Origin: Spirodela intermedia
Lineage: Eukaryota; Streptophyta; Magnoliopsida; Alismatales; Araceae
Assembly: GCA_902729315.2 (NCBI GenBank)
Contig: LR746270.1
Coordinates: 8,096,721 to 8,160,720, forward strand
Reading direction: 5' to 3'
DNA: 64,000 bases
Positions 37,699 to 51,971 of this stretch are shown in pieces (the first letter of the stretch is position 1; each line of letters starts with the position of its first letter). The notes beneath the pieces are model-generated. The model made no database searches, was not told the origin of the DNA, and saw nothing but the letters and a program-made list of their open reading frames with translations. A program made the position numbers and the translations under genes.

Positions 37699-37705
37699 TA
37701 TAAAA
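37699..37705 (+). promoter_or_regulatory. TATA box candidate with downstream CT patch
   Basis: TATAAAA is followed about 25 bases later by a long pyrimidine (CT) stretch, a typical plant core-promoter arrangement, with TGGGCC-type motifs 50-130 bases upstream. The nearest plus-strand gene is the MATE transporter, whose ATG is 940 bases away, so it would need a long or spliced leader. It may instead drive a separate transcript. Confidence 0.4.
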
Positions 37706-38643
37706 CCCTTCCACTCCTTTAGCCTACTCTCTCTCTCTCTCTCTCGCTCTCGCTCTCTCTCCCTGTCCCTCTCTCTCTTCCGGCCTTTTTTCCTTTAGCC
37801 TCACTTCTTCTCTCTCCTCTCTCTCTCTCTGTGGCTCATTCGACTCAGTTTCTCTTCTTCTCTCTCTGTCCCCCCCCTCCACCCCTCCCTCTCTTTCTCG
37901 CTCCTTCAGCCAGCTTTTTCCCCTCTACCTCCCTCTCTTCCATCCCCATATCATCCCCGCTCTTACCCCTCTCAAACTCTTTCTCTCTCTCTCTCTCTCT
38001 CTCTACACGAGCACTGGAGTGAGGGACACCCACTACGCGCCACTCGCATTATACAACGTGAGAGGGGAAGGACCGAACTATCATTTATTCCATGTCCGTA
38101 ATTCCCATTATTTGTACTCTTGCTCTTGCCTTTTCCCCTTTGGTACTTTTGTTCCCCTCGCGTCTGTGTGTTCTCCCCCTGCTTCGTTTTCAGGGTAAAA
38201 ACATAATACACAAAAATACCTCGGCAACTTTGCAAAAAAAGTCACTATCGACGGGCCCAGGCCGGGCTAAGTTACCGGAGGTTAGTTGCGGGCTTTTGAG
38301 CCTTTGGACAGGCTGGGCCCGGCCCTGTCTTCGGGGGACCCGCCAGTCGTTGGAGCTGTCCACGTGGACCGTGAGTCAGTTAACGGATAGCGGAGGCGCG
38401 GGAGGAGAAGGTACGGGAAGGGAGGATCTCCTGGAAGGATCCGGCGTCTGAAAACCCTACAAAAATCAGCAAGGAAGGAGGGAGAGAGGAGGAGATCGAT
38501 CATCAATCACTTGGGCGGCATTCTCTGGCCCCACGTCCCATCATTTTGCTGTTTCCTCCTTCCTCTGCGGCTGCCGGTGTTGCCGGCTTGGATTCATCGC
38601 TATCTGTCTGTTTGGGTCTGTGCAGGTGGGGGGCGGTACGCGC
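37706..38643. other. Pyrimidine-rich leader/promoter region of the MATE gene
   Basis: CT repeats lie at 37727-37745 and 37983-38004 with broken CT sequence between them. A GC-rich stretch (38240-38460) leads into the MATE gene. A tctgtgcag acceptor-like site at about 38618-38626 suggests a 5' UTR intron. No separate coding gene is supported. Confidence 0.5.
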
Positions 38644-41600
38644 ATGGAGTGCTGTTCCCGGTGCGGGGCGGTCCCTGAATTTGGGACCTCGCGAGCCTCC
38701 TCTGCTGTGGCCTCGGGGACGTGGGAAGGGGGCGCCCGACGGCTGCTGCGTCCCACGGCACGTGCTGGAAGAACCGGATTCGATGCTGGCCCGGCGGGTG
38801 TTATCCATAAGGTATGATGATCATTTTGTGAGATCGCTTTGTTGCTGGTTATACTCGAGCTTAATGGGTTGATTTCTTTTGAAAATGCGGGGCCATTTCC
38901 CGGGAGAATTCGGACGGACACATTGTTTTGTGATGGTTTTTTTTTCTCCTTTTTTTGGTATTTTATCCTAGATTTTTTTTCTTCTCCTTGTTCTTCTTAG
39001 TTGTTCTCCTTATGCATCGTTACTTGATTACGCGCACTGCCATCTGATCGATGGCGACAGCCTTGTCGGTCCTTGTACTTGTTGGGATTTTCTAGCTTCC
39101 ACAAAGTGCTGTTACCATTCTTCCGCTATGCTGTTTCCTGTGATTATCTGATACTATCATTTATTTTCATCAGGGAAGCGTTAAGTTGCGTTCTGCCTTA
39201 AGGAGACGTCCAGCGTTTGTCACGACGCGAGGTTTCAATTCCAGTAGATTCGAGTTAGAATCTCCTGCCGGGAAGTTCTTACGTTGCATGAAGGGCAATC
39301 AACCAAATACCGTTTCAGCTGCTGAGCAGTTGGAAGGTTTCGATTTTGAGGGGGATGAAGCTGTTTCTCACCATAATCATAGCTCGGCCTCTGATGAATC
39401 TACCCTCCGCGAGTAAGTTCATTTGTAGAACAGTTAAAAGGGAAAATTGCGCCTTAGTTTTTGTAACTTGCCTCGTGGTTATTAACATCAAGTTGAGGTT
39501 CCTTGTGTCTCCTATTGCTGCTACTGATCCAGACCCTTTTCCCTACCATCATTGATGAAACTTGAGTCTTGACATGAATAAACCTTATTTTTCAACTTGC
39601 TATGGAAAAAATTAGGGATTACAGCGAGTTGAATGAATATGAGGTTAGCCATGGTTGAGGTGGTAGTCTCGTGGGTATGGAGAAAATCGTTGACATCATT
39701 CTCCACCATATTGTCTAAAACTCCCTCTTATGTTATATATTAGCTCGAGAAAGTTTCTTCCGACGAAAAAGCAGCTCCACTTGCTATTCAATAACTTGGA
39801 CATGCACCTTGCTACCAAGATTTTCCTTGCTTTTAAATTTCTGGCCGCATTCTGATTTCTGTCAGCTGGTAGTGCTACCGTTATTTTTTGATACAGCACT
39901 ACCAATTCATCACTTGGGATTTTTACCTTCATTATATATATTTTTATTCCCTACCATCATTGCAGGATTTTTACCTTTTTTAAGTGAGAATCATTAAGTT
40001 TGATTTAAATCTTGTATAGCGTATTATACAACAATACGCTCTCCTTTTTGCTCCATATTCAGTGAAAAACATAAACATTAGACTTTATGTTTCGTCGAAG
40101 TTGAGTAAAAAGGACTAACGAAAACAATTTTACCCTTGACGAACGAAAAGAATCCAGAGTATATTATGTATCTCTTTCACCTTTTATTGTTGACGGAGGT
40201 GTCACCTGGCAACTGTTCTAGACAGCACAAGATTTCAACGTACCATGTCTTTTGATCAAATCTAAAATTAAGGTGTCAAGATAAAACTGCATTCGTCTTC
40301 TTCCAATATCTTTTATTTTCCTCTTGACTCCATGAGGTAAAATCTCCATGTCCATGTTACCAAAAGCTATTTTTGAAACAGGTTTCTGAGGTGGGCTGTG
40401 GTCCACAAAACTTTATGGAATTCCTTGCACATTTTACGTTTACTGAAATAATCGAAGTGCATAAACATTGTGAATATTTAAAACTCAAGCAAGCATATGA
40501 ACCTTAAATATGCCATAACCCAATTTATTGTGCCCACCTCTATCACAGATTTTATCAGCATGTTATTTGGTTTATTTTGAAAATTAACTAAGCCTCTAAC
40601 ATTGGAAGATGGCATATTAGAAGATGGCACTTTATTCCGATTTTACATTCCTAGAGAGAAACATTCTTGTATGAAAAAATACTGCACACACGATGCATCA
40701 TTGTATCTTGCTTGCCAATTTCATGGCCTCCATAAATTCAATATGGCTTAAAATATTCCATACTTGCTGGCCGCTATACAGTTGATTTTTAAAAAAAAAT
40801 GTTGGTATATGATATAAAATGAAAAGTTGAGGTGACAGGGTAGGGTCTTTATTTTATACGATTTTGTTAGATCAGAGTTTTGTGCGGGAGTTCAATCATT
40901 ACAGACCGTGTGATGATTAAAAGAACGGGTTGAATTTTCTGTTTATAAATACTATATAATAGAGTGGAATATTGGAAGGAGATCCATCACTCTGAACCTT
41001 GCTATTTAGAATTGGTGGATAATGATGGTGATGATGTTCTATTTCTAATTAGTCTTCTCAAATAACTTCATACTTGTAAGAGTGACGATATTTCTGATGC
41101 AGTTTTTCTGTCTTGGTTCTTTTTTCATTCTCAGAGGATTGCTGAGAAGTTCAAATACTCACCCACAATCTGGAGATTTTAGACGTGAGCTTTTGATTCT
41201 CGCTGCACCAGCAATTCTTGGACAAGCCATTGACCCTCTAGCACAACTGATGGAGACAGCCTATATTGGTAGATTAGGTATTGTTAGTCCAACTTCATTT
41301 CTGTAGTCATTGCATTGTTATTGTTCGGTGTGATTTTTTTTTTGATCCTAAGATGTTATTGTTATTGTAGTACTTAGCATGATACATTTTACTGTAGCCG
41401 TAATGAAATGGTTTTCTTGATTTAGTATGCCCTTTTTTTCTGAAGTTTTTGTTTGTTTGTTGACTGTGTTTTTATACATAAATGGCTATATCTCTGTTAG
41501 ACTTCTTCATGGAACCACTTATTCATTTTATCCTTTTCCTGCTTTCGGATTCATGAAATACCTTATCATGAAATAATCTTTTTTCTTATTTATCTGTATC

Positions 41601-44600
41601 GTGTTTGAAGCTGTTTGTATCTTTATCTTCTAAAGGCCCAGTGGAATTAGCGTCTGCTGGCGTTTCAGTATCCATCTTCAACATCATATCAAAGCTTTTC
41701 AACGTACCCCTGCTGAGCATAACAACTTCGTTTGTTGCTGAAGACATATCAAAAAGCTCTGACAGAAAATTGGTTCCAGGTTAATTATATGTGATTTTTT
41801 TCCTTTAACCTGAGAATAAATGAACATCAAGCTTTTGTGTCGAGTGTGCCTTACACAATTTTTGATCGGTGTCCCAGTAGATGGGAGATGTCTACCAGTG
41901 AATGGTGCCAGCAAGGAACTCTCCAATGTGATAGCTGACAGAGAGAGATTGCCATCTGTCTCCAGTGCATTAGTCATGGCTGTTGGAATTGGTACAGTGG
42001 AAGCCTTAGCCTTGTTCTGGGCATCGGGTCCATTTCTCAGCATGATGGGAATATCACCGGTAGGGTTGAATTACATCTTTTTTTTTTGGATTTTCGTTAA
42101 TGTTTTTTCGTTTACCCTGAGATACAATGCATGTTATATGATCTGTCACCAAAAAAAAATTCGGAAAAATATGCTGCTCTTTAACTGAGAGGAAACAGAA
42201 CCAAAGGCTTCTCCTGGCAGACTGGAAAACATGAATCCCTTTAGAATTTCATATCCTCAGACAAGGTTTGGAGCATGGTTTTTGGAGAGACAACAGGCTT
42301 GCTAAGAGGAGAGACTAGTAGTTTCATATCTTGTTTTAATTATCTTGAGAAGAAACTTTATCTTGATAAAGATATTATTGTATGAGAAATCATGATGCCA
42401 AAAACTGAACTTTTTGGATGAAAATATGAAGGGTCATGTGGGTTCTGTGCTCGGTTGCACTTTCAGTGTAACTGTAGAGTTAAATAGTGGGATTACTTAC
42501 TTGTCACTTTTTGGTACATGCTTGTGAGCAAGGTTTAACGCATCAACAGAAGCAGGAATTGCGGGAAAATACTCGTGGCAACCATGATTTCTTAATATCT
42601 ATTTTTTTAAAATGATAGAGTGTTTTGTTTGTTTATTTGGAGATTGTAATTTTTTGTAAAAATTCGATGCAACATCAATTTCACTTTAGATCTGAATACA
42701 CTTTATTTTAAATCATTTCACTTGGACCACTTTCATAAAAACACTTTGAAACAATAACTTCATACCATCTGTCACCGCAGAAGTGTTCAGTATTCATGCT
42801 TTTTACTGTCTCACATCTGTATTACGACTGTGAATAGGCTTCTTCTATGCGTACGCCGGCTCAACACTTTCTTCGTTTAAGGGCATTAGGTGCTCCAGCT
42901 AATGTTGTTTCACTGGCTATACAAGGTGTCTTTCGTGGATTCAAGGATACACAAACACCCCTCTTCTGTGTCGGTAAGTTTGGATTAACTCGTAATGCTT
43001 CATGAAATTTTATACGGAAAATTAATGAGATACGTATTGAATCTGCTTAGTGCGTTTGAAACCAGGATAATTTTCAATTTTTTGAATGTCTGTGAAACTC
43101 AGACTTGGTCAAACTAGGCTGGTATTCCTTATGGGCTTTCAGACCAACTGATAGGGATCAAGATTAGATTGAGCTGCCTGATTCTACGGTCCAATTCTAT
43201 TCGTGCCACCAAACATATATCCACTATTTTGTTCGTTTGTATATGATGGAAAGCAACTGTTCGTATAAGAGTCGGTTGATAAATGCTCAATTTGTTAATC
43301 ACGTGATAGTTTGCTGTGGTTTCAAGAATTAGAGCCAGCTACGTTTAGCAACTCGTGGGTAACATATGGATTTAAAATTGATATGATATTAGCTCGATGG
43401 TACAATGTGAGCAGATACTATTGGAAGGTAGTAACTATGATCTCAATTGAAACTTTTTAACTTGGAAGTATCCACTAGCTCACGAGAGTGGATATTTTTT
43501 TTCACGCTTACCATATTACCTACCAGGTTTTTCCTCAATGGTTGTCCCAGCGAACTAACATTTCCTTTGGTTCTGAAAACGAATGACTAAGCAGAGTTTT
43601 GCCACGTATACATGCATGGTGTTGCTTGGTCTTGCATGTCAAGGGGGCATATGTTGTCGTGGCTATGATACACGACAATTCATTCATAGAGATGAGGATT
43701 TGGGAATGTGATCAATTTGAGAGTATTTGCTGCGCATTCTGAATAAAGCCAATGTTGATCGTTCATGCAAACCTATTTGAAAATTAATGAAAACGAGTGA
43801 AAAGGATGTCGAAAATGACTACAGTATTCTTTTGGTGTTGACGTCATTGTTGGCTTGTTGGTGGTGATGGAACAAGGTCATCTTACTATCAATGCATTGC
43901 ATGAAGTTTATACAGTTGTTACAATAGTTTGGTTTTGTTGTGAGCAAGAGATCATCAGAATGGACTTCACGGATTGAAAGATCGGTCTATTGATGCGCTA
44001 AGCTGAAGGAACCACGATACATCTCCAAACAATGGGCATGCTGCCTGATTTCTAGGTGTACTTGGAGACGATTTTTTTTCAGTTTCTGGTCGTCCAATAT
44101 TTTTATATTAGGGATCCAGTGTGCAGTAATTTGTTGGATACTCTCTTCTGATCCTGGAGTGATGCAGATTTTTTTTTCTTAATAGTATTGAATCATAAAC
44201 CTTTTATCCACTGTGCCATACTTTGAAATATTGTTTTAGACTTGTTCCAGATAATTCAGGGTTGTCCGAATCAGAGTTTTCTTGAATTAGATCTGAGTTG
44301 AACTAGGAGAGGGAATAGCTGCTTCAACCTGAGATGGTCTCTATTATCATCGAATGCTCTTGGCACATTTGGTTTCATATGGCCGCATGTTGATTTGATA
44401 GGGCTTATTATAAGCTGTTTGTTGATTGGAGTTAATTTGTGAAATTTAGTGATTTGATTTTCCATTTAGTATTTCTAGGTCCTTACTACTTCAGTTTGGT
44501 GGAGTTTCTTTGTTGCTTGTTTCGACCAAACCTAAGCTTTTAATTTTTTGATGCAGGGGTGGGTAACATTTCAGCTGCAATGCTTTTTCCCGTACTGATG

Positions 44601-47600
44601 TATACTCTACGCTTGGGTGTATCAGGGGCTGCTCTTGCGACTGTTGCATCTCAGTATGCACTTCAACGTTTAATTTGAAATTTTTTTATGACTTCAATGT
44701 CGACGTGTTTCAGTTTTGCAATTCGTAACTTGTCGTTGAGGTTTAAAGTTTTCTTTTTCTTGGAAAGTGTTGGAACTTAGCCTGGCGTGGTGCAATCATA
44801 TGTCTTTTTGCATTCAACCCTGGACATAATATCCAACTCCCACTCTTGTCATGATGCATAGACCTACTAGGATGGCCGTGGGGTAGGTAGCATGCGTGGC
44901 GCTGGTTGTCCTGGCCACGTGTATATCATAATGGGATAAATAGCAGAGTGAATACTCATATAGGATGCGCAACAGCTTAACTAAAGTTTCCAGAATCTGA
45001 AGGATCCGTCCAATGGTGAAGACGACTTGAATTTAGAACGCTCAAAGTTCTGGACAATACGAAAGAAAGCCAGTATGTATGAGAGTGGCCTTTACATCAG
45101 AAACATCCTGCATGGTGTGGATGTGGGCAGGCCACAGTGGGCTGATTGGGGCTGTATAAAGGCTTCTGGCATGTTGTAGAATCTTTTAGGTTCATTCATT
45201 GGAGGTGAGGCCAAGGAGATGGTATATAAAGGTTTTCAATCACTTCGAAGCAGCCCACCATGCATGAGAGATGTTTAGGCTTGTTTAATACTATGGAGGA
45301 CGTAAGAGTATGGCCAGAGTGGAATGCGTGTGAAGTTCATACAGCGAATTGGTAAACATAGCATGCGGCCAGTAGCATGATCGTGAGGCAGTTAGGATGC
45401 GACTTCCAGGCTATAAACATGACACCTTATCCTTTGGCCAAAATTTCCAAATAAGTGTTGGAATGGCAGTCTGTATCTTGAGAGGCTATCTGTGGTCCTT
45501 TGTTATGGCATTGGTAAGACCAGCGGTTAAGCTGGCTTCCGAGTTTCATTGTATATTTTTCTTGTACTGTGGAGAAACTTTTACTTATGTAAGGGCTTCT
45601 CCCCTCTGTCTTGTGTGTATTCTTGTGAATACATATGCCGAGGCATTGTGCGGTATCTTCCAGGCATGGAGTTCGTTCTGCCATGTAGTCGACTTGGATT
45701 GGCTTACCTTCCACAGAGAAAACGGGCGATGGCCAAGATGAGGATATTGACATTTTCTCGCTATTTTACTGATTAAAGACCTGGTGCAGAATGTTTCCTG
45801 ATGGATTCCTTGATTTTTGCCTCGTCTGATCTGTGCTGGACCAGAGGAAAGTTTAATTTGGGTGAAAATGAAATTCACATGGCATTTGTTTACTGAGGAA
45901 AAAATTGTACACATAATTTCTTTGAATAAAATATATTTTTAAGTTTAAAAAAATTGTACCTGGACTCTTAGCAGACAACCTCTTGAAAATCATCTCAGCC
46001 CAGTCTCAGTGCACTATTCTGCTTGAATGAGCGGGTTGTGTTTAGCTTTGGGATCAAGGTATGTGGTGGGTAGTGTCAAGTGACTGGTGAGTATTTTTCC
46101 TTTTATTTATTATCCCTGTTCCCTGTTCTTCCTCTTTCCTCATTTGATGTCTTCTCTTCCTCCTCATTCCTTCAAAATATATAATTCTTTCTTGACCCCT
46201 TCTCCCATCAACTAGATTTCTTCATCCTTCTACTGATTAGCTGACTGATTTTGGGGGACATATGACCGCCATATATATATATATATATATACATGTTTTA
46301 ATTTGAAGGTTGATTGGGCAAACCCCTTTTCAAATGAAATTGGATGATATTCATAATCAGATGTCACTTGATGGTGGGCAATTTTGAATTCAGTATTTAC
46401 CTATACGCATTCATATCTACGTTACACACGTACTACATCCTGAAAGACACCATATGTGACTTGCTTTCATTGACAATTTGAAAGACATGAGGATTTTAGA
46501 ATCTCATATGATGTCGGAAAACAGAGGATGCTTCTGAAATTTATTCCAATAAATAGTTAATTTTTTTTGGAAGTATTTACGATTATTTGATGGCATCCTA
46601 CTGAGTTTCCATATATTCTAAGCCATGATTTTTCTGCCCACATCAGACATTCAGATTGGAGATCAGTTTCTGAACACTGGATGTTTGCATTAATTGACTA
46701 CCTTTACCCTTTACCTTTACCTCCATCACTGGATGTTCTGTGATATCGTTCCCGAAGGAGACGCGATTTTGACAGGTTGATCCAGAGTTTTCTTTGTCTC
46801 CATTTTCAAGGGATTAAATTTCCAATAACTGTGAAATCTTGTGAATCGTTCTCACCCAGTCGATTGTTATTTGGCTGTTGGAGCTGTGCAAAACAAATAA
46901 AGGCATAAAAAATGTATTTTCCCATTGTCAATCAGATAGTTACAGAAACTGCGACCTTACTTTTGAAAAGAATCACCGATTCCTTTGTATGTTCAGCCAA
47001 CATCTATCTTTCTATGTTAAACAAGAAAAGTACTTTGAAGTGGAATTTTGTAAAGTCATTGCTATCACTCTCTCTGACTGCACAAGTAATAGAGGTTTTT
47101 TATATTGTATATTCACGCATAAATATGTTATGAATTTTCTTTGCATTTCTCAGGTACATTGCTACATTTCTACTTGTCTGGCGTCTAAGCAGAAGAGCTG
47201 TTCTGCTACCACCCAAGATTTTAGAGCTTGACTTTCGTGGTTACATAAAGTCTGGTTGGTTTCGATTTTCGATTATCACATGCTGATATAATTTTTTACC
47301 CCTTTTCATGGACTTTCACTTCGCTTTGATATGATCATCATCTTAAATATTCAATCAGAAACCTAGCTATGCCGGTTGAACGTGCGTGGTGAAGATATTA
47401 ATGAAATCTGTATTATGAGTTTGTCAATGTGGTACCCCTATTTCATATATTCTTATATTGAGAATACATTAAGTGAAATAAAACAGAGTTAGAACTCAAT
47501 GTGAAGTTTCTCTTTTTAAATTCCCCCATACTATTGAATATATTGTTATGTTGTAGAAATAAAATTAGGAGGCTCAATGTGATTTTTTTTGTACCATTTA

Positions 47601-50600
47601 GAATTTTTTTCTTTTTCTTTAAATTTGATTCATAAATGAAAATGATAGATTAAACAGTGCAGTAAGTACCGGAAATAACGTAAGGTAGAAACAATCCTCA
47701 GGGTGTTCCAGGTTGGTTGCCAACTGTCAGGTATCCCAAAAAGTCCTCTGATCAACCAGTAATGTAAATCAGATGCCACAACAAGAAGAAAGTTCCTCCA
47801 CTTTGTGTAGATTGTTATCTTGGCGGGTGTTTGACCATGTAAAGTTCCCCGTTGAGATAACTCTAGAAATGATGAGAAATATGGCGAGGAATTATTGTCT
47901 ACATCTCTGTTTTTTTTGTTCAACTATGATGATCCACAAAATGGGAGGTGCTTAGGTTCAGGAAATATGCTATTCCATCATTAAAACACCTGGTTGGATG
48001 CTGAATACTGTAGCCAACAATGTTCATTCGATCAACGGTTTTGTTGATGCTTGGCAGAGGATGCGTCTTCCTATAATAGCAACCCACAAAATTTTGAGGT
48101 TAGCAAATACAAGATGGAACATCAGAAGACCTTTCATGCAAAAAAGATGACTTTTTATGAGAAACCTTTCATCCCCACAATTTTTTCATGCCCTTTCTAT
48201 CCTTTACTCTTTTATTATTTTTTTTCTTTATTTCATGATGTGCCCTAAAGCCCAAAAATCATTAGCTCGAGTCACAGTCTGTGCAATGTCCACTGTAGCA
48301 TCTTATGCCAGCAATACCTTCCAAAGGGTGATTGCTTTCTCCTGTTTCTTCCCTCTCACAAACTTTTACCCTGCCTTAAATTTAAGATTTACAGCATTTC
48401 TGAAATCACATGAATAGGAAGTTTTCTTTTTGTTCAGCAAATCAACATCACTGCTGTTGGCAATAAAACAGTCTCAGTAATCAACAATTACAGAAACGAT
48501 TTCACAGTGAAACTTATTTTCCATATTTTCCATAATTTATGTCATATTATTTAATATATTTAATTTTATAATGTTAATTAGTTTGCTCTCGTGTTAGGTG
48601 GACTTCTTCTAGGAAGAACTCTTTCAGTCCTATTCACAATGACTCTGGCAACATCTATGGCTGCCCGCCAGGGTTCAATGGCTATGGCTGCTCATCAGAT
48701 TTGTCTCCAAGTGTGGCTGGCTGTCTCTCTCCTTTCTGATGCATTGGCTTTGTCTGCCCAGGTACCCACGATATTCATTCTCTTTAAGTGATGTTTTTTA
48801 TGCCGTCTTCATTTACTTTCGAAAATAAGTTGCATTTGTATTTTATTTGGACATCACGATGCGTGCTTTTATGATTGCTTACCTTTTGTTTGGTGCTTCG
48901 ACAATATGACTTGACTTGATTCCATTAAGTAGATGTTCTCATTCTGGGTGAAACATATGCCTCTTTGGATTGTGCTCGACTGCAGAGTCGAGGCTTTTCT
49001 TTTTTAAACAGGTTCCGCGGCTTTTCGTGTTTTTTTTTTTAACCACCTAATTTTATAAATCATATTAACTAATTTCTTGGGGCTGGCACCTTACTATGAA
49101 TATCTGTATTTAGTTGAGTTGAACCCGCGTACGGTGTTAGTATGGTTGTTGACAACATTTATATTGTTCTTGTGCTCTTTTTTCATAATTTTAATGAGAA
49201 TCATCTCGGTCACGTTTAAGTAGCGAGATATTCGTGAATTTTGGCAATAGGAATTATCCCTTGGTGGCAGATGGCACAGGCTTTTTCTGTTATAGTCTAA
49301 AGTCATTGTCAACATTGAAAGGTGCAATAGGTCATGCTGCTTACAGGACTGGCATGAACTCCCTGATACTAACAATCCTGTGGTTTTGTGGGTTGAAGGG
49401 AAGAAGCGAGTGGGAATTGGATGTTAGATCCTCAACATGATGCTGTGTCAAGGGAACATAATAAATAAATGACTTAATTCATCCGTGTTCTTAACAGATA
49501 AGTTTTGAAGTTGACCTGTTCCTTGTGGAGTGTCCCAATTCCAGATTGGTATCAGATTTGATGGTCTTCGATGCGTCTGTTACCTTTTTCCTTGAAATAC
49601 TCCAGTAAAAGCATGGCCATGGAGGGTGGTTATAAGAATTAAAAAGATAAAACCAATGTAGTTCCATGTTCCCTCATATTTTTTGTGATTTTGACAGGGA
49701 GTGAATGATATTCATTCTCTCCCCTGGTTTCTGTTTTCCTATATCTTCCACAGAAGTTCATTTTTGATAACATCATGACAAAGGCAGATTGTTGAAGGTT
49801 ATCTACAATTACGCTAATTTGATTTCTGTGTCACAATACATTCAAGATCTAGTCAAATTGAACAAAAGAAAGAACTTTTGGCTCAATGAAAGGTCTAGAT
49901 TTAGATCAAATATTCTAGACTAAAATAAGGACTCCTAAGAAAAAAAACGAACGTAATTAGAGTCGATAACCACTGACGTCCTTGTAGAGGAAGAGGCTGG
50001 CGATGAAACTGCTGAAGTAATCTGTGTTAAAAGGCATGATTGGCCGCGCTTCTCTCTCTCTCTCTCTCTCTCTCTCTCCTTCTCTCTACATATATATGTA
50101 TTTATGTAGGCCACAGGTGGAATAGGTCAACCAATCACTATCAACTATTTACCTTTTGCGGTAACCAATACGAGAATACTTTTTGCCCCCCTCATATGCG
50201 AAGCTACTTTGGTTCATGTGTACAGAGAAACCTTAGAGCACGATCTGCTTGGCTCTGATATTATTTTAAAACTATCTGATGATCCAGTTCAAAATTAATT
50301 GACAACACGTGAACTAGGTTCATTTTTTTGATTTTACTATTTTGTAGTTACCAATGTGTCATTATTTTTTTAATAGGAATAAGTTAATCATAATGTTGTA
50401 TTTATTCAACTTGTTGTACGAGGAGCAAAGAAGATTTTTATGCATATGTTTGTCTCTAGTTACGCATTGTATGCTCCAATCGTTTTGCAATAGTAAAGTG
50501 TTTCATCTTGAAAAGAAATAATTTCCTTTTTTGTATTGTGGTGGGTCCATGATGTTTAGTGTTTCTTTGATTGAGAATTATGCGGATGTTGCCCTATTAA

Positions 50601-51912
50601 CTCGTGGTTCATCTCGTTTATTTATTTTTTCCCTGCTACTGTATGGTAGTAGGATCGCGTTCCTGACTATTATGGACATCATTTGTTTCATTTCGACTGA
50701 TGAAGTGAGATTTTTTTGTGTTTAGGCACTGATTGCTAGTTCTTTTGCGAAACGTGATTATGAAAGGGTGAAAGGGATTGCCAACTATGTGCTAAAGGTG
50801 AGTGTCAAATGATACTCTAGAACCATTGTCCCTTGTATTATCATTCATTCAGTGGAATATATATATCATTCTCTCCATGGTGACCATTCCTCCTCCTCCC
50901 CACGCTCTTCATTATTAGAGGACCTTTTTTTTTTTTTTTTTTTTTTTCCTCCCCTTGAGAAAAATTTCCTGCCCATTAACTCATGTAGGTAGGAGTTCTT
51001 GCGGGAATTGCTTTGGCTGTCATCCTGGGTGCATCCTTCGGTTCTATGGCCAAAGTATTCACAACAGATATCGAAGTGCAGAGAATTGTTGCTACGGGTT
51101 TGCTGGTATGTATTTCTAGTAGGTCAGACGCCAGGGTTTTTTTTTTTTTATCCCCCCCCCTTCCTTTTTTTTTTTTTATACGTCTCATCTGTTGCTTTAT
51201 TAATTTTGTTACAGTTTGTGAGTGCAAGCCAACCGATTAATGCTCTGGCTTTTATTTTTGATGGGCTTCACTTTGGTGTCTCTGATTTCTCGTATTCAGC
51301 TTTATCCATGGTAAGTAAGGCAGAGCGACCTTTTTTCCACCCCTGATTATCAATAATTATATTTTTACTCCCCCCCCCCCATGCTCTTTCTGATTTTTAT
51401 CTCCAGACTTGTTCCCCTGAACTCTTCTTCTATTTGTTTTGCCAAAAAAATAACGCAGATGGTAATTGGAGCGATATCGTCTCTAGCTTTGCTTTATGCC
51501 CCTTCTATATTTGGCCTTCGAGGAGTTTGGTTTGGGTTGACTCTCTTCATGAGCCTGCGAATGACCGCAGGTTTTCTAAGGTAAAAAAAAAGGCACCTGC
51601 TTTACTTTACCTGTGAGTAAATTTCTTAAATTAACCGGAAGCTCATTCATAATTTAAGTTAGAAAAGCACCCGCTTTACTTTGAATCGGATTGATCTTCT
51701 GATTTCTCACGAGGATTTCAGATGGGGGGATCCCAGGATTGCTATTTTCTTAGGCGCACACACTGTGGGAAGAACAGTTGGTCTGCATAGAATAATGGCT
51801 AGAAATATTATTTTTTTTAACAAATAAAAAATAATTTTAAATCAGAGAGCGAGTAAAATAAATATCTTATATACTCAATGGTTTGTTCATAATTTATTCT
51901 CATGCGCGCCCC

Positions 51913-51971
<59 letters not shown>

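Noticed and set aside
37831-38022. Ser/Pro-rich frame in the CT-rich leader region
   Set aside because: It is translation of pyrimidine repeats only.
41820-42188. Reading MATE exon 5 as an independent ORF
   Set aside because: Only 41881-42059 matches the transporter and joins in phase with its neighbours; the flanks are intron.
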